From Amoeboaphelidium occidentale (lineage: Eukaryota > Aphelidiomycota > Aphelidea): a DNA stretch of 64,000 nucleotides. The stretch is from positions 1 to 64,000 of the forward strand of contig JALGPX010000012.1 in NCBI GenBank assembly GCA_023515795.1, read 5' to 3'. A program made the position numbers and the translations under genes. How positions within the stretch are numbered: the first letter of the stretch is position 1; each line of letters begins with the position of its first letter. Below, piece by piece: positions 43,378 to 53,269 of the stretch. The notes beneath the pieces are model-generated. The model ran no database searches. It was not told the origin of the DNA and saw only the letters and a list, made by a program, of their open reading frames with translations.

Positions 43378-44833
43378 CTATTTTTCTTGGACTATCGATT
43401 GTAATTTTTTCATAATTGAGTCGTTCTTGCTCTGTAGAGAAACCATTTCTCTCTTCATGTCGTTCATCTCTCTAGTCTTTTGCTGTTTCAACTCTTGATT
43501 ATTCCTGTTTGCAATTTCTAGATCAAAAATCAACTTATTTCTATCGTCTTCAGTTTTCTTTAATTGGGACTGTATTGATAAGGTAAGATTGTTCAATTCT
43601 TCAAAGTTTTGTTCTTGAGCAAAGAGTCTCTCTTCTAATATTTTGACCCGATTACGTTCCTTTTCAGTAAGTTTTTTCCAAGCAGTTGCTTCTTGTTGAT
43701 AATTATTGTAGAATTCATCTGACGCTCCTTTCAAGCTCTTGATTACGTCTTCTTGTTGGCCAATTGTTCGACGCAAATCTTTGATCTAAAATTATAGCCT
43801 GAGACACTCGAAGTTACTTTTCGCACAGAATCTTCTTGCCTCCGTAAGTCATGAGATGCTGCTTCCAAGCGTGAAACTTTCTTTTGCATGATATCAAATT
43901 CTTGTGTTTGAGAGTTGATAGTTTCCCGCAGGACCCTAATTTCCTCCTCTTGGTTTTTTGACTGAGTTTTGTGAAGCTCTACTTTATGGCTTAAATAATT
44001 TATATCTTCCAAAAGTATTTCGATAACCTGTGAAGGCGAGGGATTTGGTGATCCATTTTGTTTTAGCTTTGGAAGCTTTTTACATCTTTCCATTAAATCA
44101 TTACTAATATTATAACCACATTTAAGCTCTGAACTCAGCTCTGCTTTCAGCCTTGCGATCTCTGTTTTTAACGAGGAAACTTCCTCTTTATGGCTAGATT
44201 GAAGTTGTTCCTTGCTTTCAGTGATTGATTCTATCTTGCTTTGAAGTTCCTGAATTGTTTTAGTTTCACCAGAACGATATTCCTTAATTAAATCATCAAG
44301 CTTTTGTAAATCTTCTGATTGCCTCATGGTTTTGTCCTTTTCCTTTTCATAGGCATCAAGGACTTGCTCGTGCTGTTCATTGAGTTCCCGCAACATGTTC
44401 TCCAACTTAGTTATGGTAACCTTTTGATCACTGTGGAAATCCAGCAAGACCTTATTTTCTCTCTTGTAACGAAGCAATTCCATTTCAATATTATCCTTGT
44501 GGAGTTGATCAATTGTATGGTTCAAAGCGCTCCTATCCATAACAGGTTTCTTTTCAGCACCAACCATAGTTTCAAGGGTAGCTTTTAGTTCTCTTCAAAT
44601 CATTAGGTGCTGATCTGTTTAACTTACTTGATGAGATCATCTCTTTCTTCTATCCTGCACTTTGCCCTCTCTAGCTCTTCGAAGAGAAGATAAGAGCCTC
44701 CATCATGGTTATCTTGATCACCAGGACTGTTTCTCTCAACCATATCAACGAAGCTTTTGCATTTTTCGCTTTTGATCTTTCTTTCCTTTGGGTGGTTTGT
44801 AATATCATTTTTATTGCTTTTGTTGCTCAACAT
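43378..44833 (-). CDS. Coiled-coil protein, function unknown
   Basis: Three exons (44628-44833, 43818-44592, 43378-43785; introns 35 and 32 nt) give 462 residues. From about residue 55 to the end the protein is heptad-patterned (LLFEELERAKCRIEERDDLIKEL, LNEQHEQVLDAYEKEKDK). A short break follows at about 195-215 (KLPKLKQNGSPNPSPS). Such long coiled coils are usual in centrosomal or cytoskeletal proteins, but nothing identifies this one. The start codon lies in a sequence that is duplicated across the assembly gap at 44871-44875, so the N-terminus is uncertain; the two copies differ by one base that changes Glu to Val. Confidence 0.65.
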
Positions 44834-44982
44834 GGTCCTGGTTTTCTATTCGCAAAAAAACAAAACAAGANNNNNTTTCGCTTTTGATCTTTCTTACCTT
44901 TGGGTGGTTTGTAATATCATTTTTATTGCTTTTGTTGCTCAACATGGTCCTGGTTTTCTATTCGCAAAAAAACAAAACAAGA
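44764..44982. repeat. Gap-flanking direct duplication 1 (assembly artefact)
   Basis: 107 bp at 44764-44870 is repeated at 44876-44982 across five Ns, with one mismatch (T/A). The copies sit exactly at the gap edges, so this is an unmerged contig overlap, not a genomic repeat. Confidence 0.9.
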
Positions 44983-45160
44983 ACCTTGAAATATGCAAGA
45001 ACCGCTAATTAAAATATGCTGCATTATGTAAATTATCTCTTTGCACTGCTGGCGTCTTTGCCTTGGACTGCCCGCAACTTAGGAAATGTGTCATGGACCA
45101 TATGATTGGAGGTCTTGAAGTAAGTCGCGAATTTGAGCTTTCGCATTTTGAATTTTCAAA

Positions 45161-47417
45161 ATGTCCTTCCTTGAACATGATATGTCTCCCTTGGACCCTC
45201 TGGAGCTCAAGCCTAAGAGAGGAGTGCCACAAGAACCTGTAATTCGCAAGCCTCAATATAGAGAAGCAAGAGTTCCGCGCTATCAACCCGAAAGTACGTT
45301 GTTTCAACTAATGACTTAACTTTTTAGCCTCAATTACGGTTGGCCCAAAAGGTAAATTTACACATGTTAATCACTTTGCTGCTGGTGCTCAAAATTTGGA
45401 TGGGTCTACACGCGATGATTCTAGACCGTCCAGTAAAACTGGTGTGAACAGCGAGCCTGTTGACGCTGATGGACCTAATGCTGTCCTATTTGGTGCCGGT
45501 TCTGCTTCTCGAAAGCCTGTTAGAAAACTCTCCACTGATACTGCTGGCTCTGGTGCTTCTATCATGAGCGAAAAGACATTCAAGCTTCAAAAGTTGAACC
45601 TCCATGATGATATGACACCTGCTAAAAAAGAACATCTTGAGAAATTGAAAGCTGAATTACATTATCACGAGCAACGTCAAAAAGAAGAGAAGCAGGCTTT
45701 GAAGAAAATGGAGAAGGAGATCGAGTCACAACCTATTGGATGGGTACTTGACCGAAGTCTCGATTTCAATGAAAAGCCGCGTGATGGGAAAATTGAGCGT
45801 CGCATAAGTAGAACTGACAAGTACAGCGACACTACCCTCAATNAACATATTGGATGGGTACTTGACCGAAGCCTCGATTTCAATGAAAAGCCGCGTGATG
45901 GGAAAATTGAGCGTCGCATAAGTAGAACTGACAAGTACAGCGACACTACCCTCAATGGTAAAGTTCAAAAAACTTCAAGGCGCAACTCTGAAGTTAAAGA
46001 AGATCAACAAACAAAGTCACGAAGACAATCCGTTTCTACTCCAGAGGTATTCTTGACTTCGGCTAAGGCTAACTTCTATTAGGATAAATCATTTGAAGAT
46101 GTTATTGCTGAGAAGCGAACCAAGCAAACATCAAGAATTTCTCGTGAGATTACTGCAAGAGATCCTCGTGATCAAAGACAGATTAATAAGGATATGAAAG
46201 AATCAAGAAAAGATAAAACAGAAGAGTATCGTCAAGCATTGGAAGATCAAATGAAAAACAAACAAGATCCTCTTGAGAGTTTGAACGCATACAAACCAGG
46301 CTTGAACAGTGGAAAGAACGTAAACATCTCCAAATCTAAGAAAGTCGATCCTTCTGATGTTCCTATAGTTGGGGATAATGGCAAAATTGATCGTTTGTAC
46401 AAAGACTTGACCAAAGAATCTGAGACAATTACGGATAAACTTGGAAAACAGAAAGGCCCTGTCAGAGTTAGAAGAGAACTCAGTGAAGAAGACCAGGAAC
46501 GTGTTAAATCTCAACAAGAGCAAAAGGCTGCATTAGATGAGTTGATGAAGGAAAAAGAACAGTTGAAAGCACAGCAGGCCAAAGAAGAAGCTGAGTTGAG
46601 ACAAGCCGAGTTACAACAGTANAAAGACTTGACCAAAGAATCTGAGACCATTACGGATAAACTTGGAAAACAGAAAGGCCCTGTCAGAGTTAGAAGAGAA
46701 CTCAGTGAAGAAGACCAGGAACGTGTTAAATCTCAACAAGAGCAAAAGGCTGTATTAGATGAGTTAATGAAAGAAAAAGAACAGTTGAAAGCACAGCAGG
46801 CCAAAGAAGAAGCTGAGTTAAGACAAGCTGAGTTACAACAGTATCCTTTGAACAAAAAATCTGGTGCCAAACAGACAAAGCCAAAATCAGAATTGAGAAA
46901 GGATGCCAATATTCCGAAGGAAGTCTTGGAGGTTAAACAGAAGCAAAAGGATGATTATGCAAGATTCTTGAAGGAGCAGAGAGAAATTGACCAAGCAAAG
47001 AAAATGAAGGAAGCTCAAAAAGAAAAGGAAGAGATTAATGAAGCCTTTAATAGTGATCGCTGGAAATGGAATGATGATTTGCTCAAGCATCAGCCAAAGG
47101 AACGTAATTTGAGCAATGTCACACAAGATGATATTGATGGTAGTTTGCCCGAAGATGTTAGAGAATACAGAGTTGGTTTGAGAAAACAATTGGAGGAACA
47201 GGAAAGAATAGCTCATGAACGCAAAAAGAACGAACTTGAAGAAGAAAAGAACCACTTGGATAACTCCTTTGATGTCAGATTTGAAAAGAGAAAATCCACT
47301 GACAAGACTAGGCCAAAGGTCATGCCATCGATCAAAAGAACGATTTTCGCAGATGAAGAAAAGAATGAGCCTTCTAGCCCAAAAAAGGATCATTTGAAAC
47401 AAATTTGGAGGGATTAA
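45161..47417 (+). CDS. Coiled-coil protein with YR.xL..Q motifs (possible CSPP1-like centrosome/cilium protein)
   Basis: Three exons (45161-45293, 45328-46046, 46083-47417; introns 34 and 36 nt). As assembled it has 728 codons, but two in-frame gap duplications (38 and 74 codons) inflate it; the true length is nearer 616. The N-terminus (PLDPLELKPKRGVP) is disordered, and the rest is highly charged helix. Repeated blocks KTEEYRQALEDQMKNKQ, DDYARFLKEQ and REYRVGLRKQLEEQE have the 'YR..L..Q' pattern seen in CSPP1 and CCDC66-like microtubule proteins. That family link is tentative. It is divergent to the coiled-coil gene at 43378-44833. Confidence 0.6.
45734..45956. repeat. Gap-flanking direct duplication 2 (assembly artefact)
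   Basis: 109 bp at 45734-45842 recurs at 45848-45956 beside the single N at 45843, one mismatch (T/C). It adds 38 spurious codons to the overlapping gene and keeps the frame. Confidence 0.88.
46401..46843. repeat. Gap-flanking direct duplication 3 (assembly artefact or allelic)
   Basis: 221 bp at 46401-46621 recurs at 46623-46843 beside the N at 46622, with six mismatches: four silent third-position changes and two that alter the protein or lie in its codons (one gives Ala to Val). It adds 74 codons. The mismatch level suggests two alleles or strains were joined. Confidence 0.85.
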
Positions 47418-47481
47418 AAATAAAAGGAGCGTTTGTAATTTAATAAGTTTTATAAAGAGACCTAATCTACTTCCTGATCAA

Positions 47482-48496
47482 CTACGACGGAGATTGAGGA
47501 ACGTTAGCACCATTCTGGTTGAAAGCGTGACTTCGTAACCGTACATACATATTCTGAGCTACTGCAAAAACGTAATCAATATCTGGACGACGATCTGCAT
47601 CTGCTGTAAGACACAACGCAACCAAATCTCTCATCTAAAAAAGTGAGTTAAAAATACTAAAGATGAACCTCTTGAGAATATAATTGAGCATCAAGCGAAG
47701 GGAACTCAACCTTTTCAATCTTCTGACATAGAAGATACAAGTTCATGCCCTCGCCGTAAAAGGGACTGTGTAACGCTGCCATTTCATAAAGAAGACAACC
47801 TAATGACCAAATATCAGATTTAAAATTGTAACCAGTCTCATGTATGCGCTCTGGGGACAACTAAAACATTAAAAAAGAACAGGATTGAAACTACATAATA
47901 AGGTGTTCCAACAAGCGAATAAGCTGCCGTAGTTTTTGCGCTAAAAAAGCGTCCAAGACCCAAATCTCCCATCTTAACAACACCCTGTGCAGTGATAAAA
48001 ACATTTGCTGGTTTGATATCTCTGTGCATAATCCTTCTGCTGTGCATATGAGACAATGCTGAGCAAATCTGGACGAAATACTTCCATATTGTCCTTTCCG
48101 GAATCTTTTTGTCTTGCCCTTTGAAATGCTTGATCATTTTACCCAAGTCGCCCGCATCAGCAAGCTCAAGCACAATTATAAGTTCTTCCTGGTCCACAAA
48201 GGAGTCCATATACTTTATAATGTTTGGATGGTCCAGTGACTACCGTATCAGAATGAGCGCAACAGAATATTGAAACCAACCTTGAGCAAGTCTATCTCCT
48301 TGATACAATCATTCCTAGCCTTCTCATCAGTCATTTCAAATATCTTGGGACATTAGCTGCGTGATAGCTGAGAACAGCTTACAGGTATTTTCTTTATGGC
48401 AACAATTTGATTTGTTCTCAGATCTTTTGCCCTGAAAACTTCACTGAATTGGCCTTTACCTACTCGCTTTTCGAACTGGAAGTTGCTTAGTGACAT
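47482..48496 (-). CDS. NIMA-related protein kinase, NEK6/NEK7 type
   Basis: Five exons (48383-48496, 48281-48343, 47895-48239, 47669-47860, 47482-47634; introns 34-41 nt) give 288 residues, almost nothing but kinase domain, like animal NEK6/7. Present are [85 protein letters not shown] and [21 protein letters not shown] (parts). NEK6/7 kinases act in mitotic spindle formation. The tail is short and has no coiled coil. The activation loop Ser before LVGT is conserved. The exon junctions fall inside invariant motifs, which fixes them. Confidence 0.93.
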
Positions 48497-48636
48497 TTCG
48501 TAGTGAAGATAATTTCTGTTGGAATAAAAGCTATTGAATTTTTAAAAGAAAAACTTCCGTGTAAGTTTGTTTGCGATCTTAACTCAAACTGTACACAAAA
48601 AAAGGTTGACAAAAATATCGTATGAAACACAATGGT

Positions 48637-49758
48637 TTATGAAGTGGTGGACTCCTTAGATGCTGCAATTTTCTGTTGCACCTGCTTTTCTGTAAGTGGC
48701 AAATAATATATATGCGGCGTGGCCAAAGTCTTTCGGAACAAAACATCTAATTTTGCGCTAGAACCATCAGCGTTTGAAGCATTTGCAGCAACTTTAGTCT
48801 GACCGGATTCTGATGTAGTGATATTATCCGCGCTTATGTTTTCTGTGGAAGAAGCCATGCTGCCATTCACGACAGGGTTCGAGGTCAATGTCGATCTTAC
48901 GGCTTCTTTTGTCGCTCGGCTAAATATACTCTTAAACCCGCCCATCATCGGACCCGCATTACCAGCACGTCCTGCTGCATTAGACACAGGCCGACCTGAT
49001 TTCTTTTCTTCTGTTTTGATCATTTCCCTGGATGCTTCATAGCTGATTCCTTCAACGGCTAAATATTTTCCTGTACTCTGGGGCCATTGCTTTCCGTGTA
49101 AAGATTTCATTGCATTTTGAGCACTTGACACTTCATTATACTAAAGTCATTAGAGAATTATTACACACAACGTGAAACATACTGTAACGAAACAATGAGT
49201 CTTAATTGAGTCGATCCAGAAATCTTTAATAGCACCAAATTCGGTAAGAAGCTCTTTCAGCGATGATACCGCGAAAGGCCGTTTAAGATTTTTGATGAGT
49301 AGCGTTTCGCTTGAAGTTAAATCGATATCTGCATCAAAATGTTGATCATTAGTGCCTGTCTTAACCTTCTTATTTTTCTGCTCTTCCGGAGACGCCATAC
49401 TCTGGTTGCGATCCTCAGAAGATATCTCGGCGTCATTTCTGTCAACAGACATGCCATCCGTAGCATCATCCTTTTGAGTATCTTCGCGTGATCTCTTTAC
49501 AGGCGAAATCTTTCTATCTTCCGACTTTAAGGGCTCCTGTGAGGCTGCGTCTGCCTTAGCTTCTGTTGACACTGCAGCGTCGTTTATCTTTTCAGTTTCC
49601 TGTATGTCAGGTATTTCCTTTTCCTCGGCGCCTAGAAGTTCCGCCTCCAAAGCATTTTTCAAGCGCTTAATGAGCTCCTTCTTTAGTCCATCCGTAGGTA
49701 GATTTCTAGCTTTCAATTCTGCTCTCAACTCGTCGCATTTCATCTCATCTGGCTTCAT
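48637..49758 (-). CDS. ACIN1: Acinus-like protein (SAP, RRM, RSB motif)
   Basis: Exons 49183-49758 and 48637-49140 around a 42-nt intron give 359 residues. An N-terminal SAP domain (about 5-39, MKCDELRAELKARNLPTDGL) for DNA/RNA binding is followed by an acidic linker. An RRM-like fold comes next (about 150-225, TLLIKNLKRPFAVSSLKELL, then CFVTYNEVSSAQNAMKSL). Near the C-terminus is the RNPS1/SAP18-binding (RSB) motif LDVLFRKTLATPHIYYLPL. This set defines Acinus, core of the ASAP/PSAP complex that joins the exon junction complex during splicing. It is much shorter than animal Acinus. That fits a genome full of introns. Confidence 0.88.
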
Positions 49759-49932
49759 TCTGAATTATCGTTTGATCACGATCAAAGTCACAAGAAAATG
49801 CAAAAGCAATAGTTAGGCCTTCGCGAACCTCCAATGCGCAGCCGCTTTTCGTGTCCCAAAATATTCTTTCTTCTAATTGGTAAAGCATGATCGTAGAAAT
49901 CAGTGGAGTGATCATGGCTTCAAGCTGTTTTT

Positions 49933-52188
49933 ATGACCATGTTGTTCCAGCTCGCATACTTCAACTTGGTACTCATTATTGTCAGAGGCACATCGCATTT
50001 GAGACAATTTGAAGGTATTTCTTTAATTAAGTTTCGATTATCATACGTCAGGGCTTGATGGTCCAGTCTCTTTTGTTACCGCTGATGAGGATCATGTCTA
50101 TGCTGCTTCATTTGGATCATCAATAACCTCTTTGGATTTAGTTTCAGGTTCACTAAGCACAGTTTACAGATCAAGTAAGTTGTGAAAGAGCTATGGGTGA
50201 CATTGCAAGGCGCTGATGGTGAGGTATCGGCAATTGGTGTTCATGATGATTGTCTTGTCGCTGGGTTTACATCAGGTTATTTGGTTAAATGGGATAAAAA
50301 TTCTGGATCTTCAGCACTATATTCAAAGGGTACATTATGAGGTAAAGCAAGATTTACTGTGTAGCACATAATGGAAAGGTCACAGCGGTTGTTGTCGAAA
50401 GCGGGCATATTTATTCTGCCTCAACGGATGGTTCCATAAAGAAGTGGAACTGTAAAGATTTAAGTCTGATCAAGACATTTGAGGGTGATCATGGTACTGT
50501 AAATGCTTTGGCCGTATTTGATCAGAAGCTATATGCAGGAACGTCACAAAATGGCACATTGCAGTTCGACCTGGCAACTGGAAAAATAATACAAGTTTAT
50601 GATTTTGACGGTTCTGTGGAAAAGTTAGTTGTTATCGAAAATGAAATTATTGCTGTTGTGTATGGCATCGAGGTATGCATCGTGCATATTGATATCAGCA
50701 CTCGTTCTGAACGTCTCAAATACAAAGTTCACTTCAGCGAAATCGTTGCTTTACAGGCAGGTTCCAAGAATCTATACATCGTTTCTGGTATCGGGAAATT
50801 TATCGAAGTTCGACGTCGCTCTGACGGGATCATAGTTGGATGGCTTGCAGGTATACTTATATCATTAAGGATGAAACTCATTTTAGGTCAAGATGACACA
50901 ATTCTATCATTATACTTACAAAAACAATTTCTTTTGGCAGGGTCATCTGAAAAAAGTGTCAAGTTATATGATACGAACATTATGGAGTTTACTGAGACAG
51001 AATACAGTCCAAACAGAACTATCGATGGTAATATTCTATCAAAGCTTATATGATTTTTAGGGGGCGATCAATTTGCTCTAGAAGGCCGTTCATTATATAT
51101 CGCAAAAAATAATTCGGTTTTGGTCACGGATATAGAGGTGACAGATTTAGTCGTGGATTCATTTCAAATTCAAAGTGTGATCTCAAACATTATCGTTTCT
51201 CCTACTGGAGTATTTTTAAGCGACTCTAAAGGAAATTTATACATAAGAGATAAGAAAGAGAAAACTATTAGGTCAGTTAATGTTCAATTCGAGCCAATTA
51301 CTGCCATGTTTGTTTCAGGGCCCAATGTTTTCGCGGGATACTTTAAAAGCGATCTAGTTTATCAGTGGGACTGGGAACAAAATTTGGTGATAACGACATA
51401 TTCAGGTATTCAAATTTGTAACAGATTTCTGAGTGTTTAGCTTCTATGGTAAATTCGCTGTTTGTGCATGGAAAGAGTCTATACATTGCATCTTTGGGCA
51501 GATCTTTGCTGAAACTAGAGATCGGGAGTGGAATTTTGCAGCGATCGTTTGAATGTAGGCTGTATCTAGAATGGTCAATTAACTTTGTCTAGCTTCCTCT
51601 GTTTACGGTTATATTGCTGTCGCGGTAAATGATGATTTTGTAATCGCAGCAACAGACTATGATATAATTCAATGGAGACATAACCAGAGCACGCCTGTTA
51701 AATCATGGAATGCACATGCAAATTACATAACTTCGATGATTTTAGATGAGAATCTGGTTTTAACCAGCTCTATTGATGGATCGATAAAGACGTTCGATGC
51801 TGTCACAGGCAATACGGAGAAGGTTTATATGACTGAAGTACCGGCAGATTCATTTGCTTATAAAAATGGAACCTTAGTAGCGGCTGTGGATGTGAAAATT
51901 TTAATTTGGGACGCTAAGGAGGCTATTCTTATATCAAGTACAATAATAGCAACAAAAACTACGACTGCAACAAGTCTTCCACGGAACCTGAACTCAGACA
52001 CTGCAACTGGAGGCGCTATTACCGCTGCAGCCATAATTTTATTCATAATATTAATTGGCATAACGGTCTTTTACGTCGCAAAACGATACAATCGCCTAAC
52101 TGGACAATTCGAAAACCATGGAAATGAATTAAAGGATTTCACCAGGCTTCCAAACGATATTGAAGACTGGGACGCGTCACATATTTAA
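49933..52188 (+). CDS. Type I membrane protein with extracellular WD40-like beta-propeller
   Basis: Eight exons (49933-50014, 50052-50174, 50210-50329, 50365-50850, 50887-51027, 51061-51405, 51441-51554, 51593-52188) with introns of 33-38 nt give 668 residues. N-terminal signal peptide (MTMLFQLAYFNLVLIIVRG), then many propeller-type repeats (VTAVVVESGHIYSASTDGSIKKW, LYAGTSQNGTLQFD, ENLVLTSSIDGSIKTFD). One membrane helix lies at about 609-632 (AITAAAIILFIILIGITVF), with a cytoplasmic tail of about 36 residues. WD40 repeats facing outward in a single-pass receptor-like protein are uncommon. I know no named family. Frame phase is kept at all seven junctions. Confidence 0.75.
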
Positions 52189-52195
52189 TAGACAC

Positions 52196-52999
52196 TCAAC
52201 CATTTTGCTTCAAAGGCCAAATCTCCCTCTTCCACCTGTAAGCTGTTTGAGAATATGATTTTCCAAGTATCAAACTGAAGTTCTCACAAAGAGGCCTGGG
52301 GAGATTTTTAGTTCTAATATTATGCTCATTCCCAAGTTTTAGCAACAATTCTTTCTGTTTCTGCGTCCAGTTTTTACAGTTCTTTGACACTGACATTGTC
52401 GATACACCCACAGGGTCCTTCGCCGCCAGCTCAGTATATCTCCTGTTCAGAGCACATAAAGCAGCGTACTTTTTACGATAGCAAAGGACTGATCGATCCG
52501 TCATCATGTTCTGTGTGACAGCGTCCCAATTAACGCCCTTCATAAAAATACGGAACGATTTGCACTCGTTCATATCACGTAAAGAATTCTTCTGGACTTG
52601 CTCAAATAGCTGCCGTATTTCTTCGTCGCTCCATGTCTCATAGTCTTTGTGCTTCTTCCGTTTGTTCAATTCGTTGCACGTCGCAGATTTTCTGTTATCA
52701 GAGGAGGCATCATCAAATAGATCCTTGTAAAGAATACAAAACTTGTTCCGTATTGTCTTTTCCTTCATAATCTTCTCGTATCCCAAATCATGCAACACGC
52801 CTGTCCAGTCAACACTTGATAGGAATATTCTATATGGCGTTTCCTTCTTGACTTCGTACTTCGTCCTCGCCTTAACTGCATTCAGTAATTTGAGCTTCTC
52901 TTCGTTGCTCCAGTTATGGTAGAATCCAAGTGGCGTTCTTATAGAGATGAAAGTCCCAGCTGATCGGAGTGTGTTCTTGAATTGCAGCAACATCATCAT
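52196..52999 (-). CDS. Myb/SANT-like protein with three repeats, possible mitochondrial presequence
   Basis: 267 residues, intronless. Three Myb/SANT-like repeats: FYHNWSNEEKLKLLNAVKAR (about 26-), YETWSDEEIRQLFEQV (about 118-) and CKNWTQKQKELLLKLG (about 209-), each with a Trp at the start and further aromatics (VDWTGVLHDLG, VNWDAVTQNM). The first 28 residues are basic, hydrophobic and free of acids (LQFKNTLRSAGTFISIRTPL), which could be a mitochondrial import signal. It may therefore bind DNA in the nucleus or mitochondrion. The stop codon lies 7 bp from the convergent propeller gene. Family not known. Confidence 0.7.
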   Translation of the reverse strand: MMMLLQFKNTLRSAGTFISIRTPLGFYHNWSNEEKLKLLNAVKARTKYEVKKETPYRIFLSSVDWTGVLHDLGYEKIMKEKTIRNKFCILYKDLFDDASSDNRKSATCNELNKRKKHKDYETWSDEEIRQLFEQVQKNSLRDMNECKSFRIFMKGVNWDAVTQNMMTDRSVLCYRKKYAALCALNRRYTELAAKDPVGVSTMSVSKNCKNWTQKQKELLLKLGNEHNIRTKNLPRPLCENFSLILGKSYSQTAYRWKREIWPLKQNG

Positions 53000-53269
53000 G
53001 AAATAAGAAGTAGTTAATATGTCTTATACCTCTTTATCCCTAAGATTTACAACCACGAGTTGGATTTGTTACTGAGGGATCTATTGCGTCTTGCTGCGTT
53101 TTAATGCTTGGCCGAAGGACTTCAGCATGATCATGATGCTTACCATACGCTCAACCTCATAAAGCATCGACCAAGATGTGAGCAATGCTATAAACTTCAC
53201 TTAAATGTGTTTATAATAAGTAACCCAAATAAGAATGTCTTAAATATTTCCCTGATAATTTAATTTTGG

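Noticed and set aside
44876-44982. Extra intron in the coiled-coil gene suggested by a GGTAAGAAA donor in one gap copy
   Set aside because: The donor exists in only one of the two duplicate copies and splicing it leads straight to a stop.
46401-46843. True internal 74-residue repeat in the CSPP1-like protein
   Set aside because: The repeat boundary falls exactly at an N and three other gaps show the same pattern, so an assembly cause is simpler.
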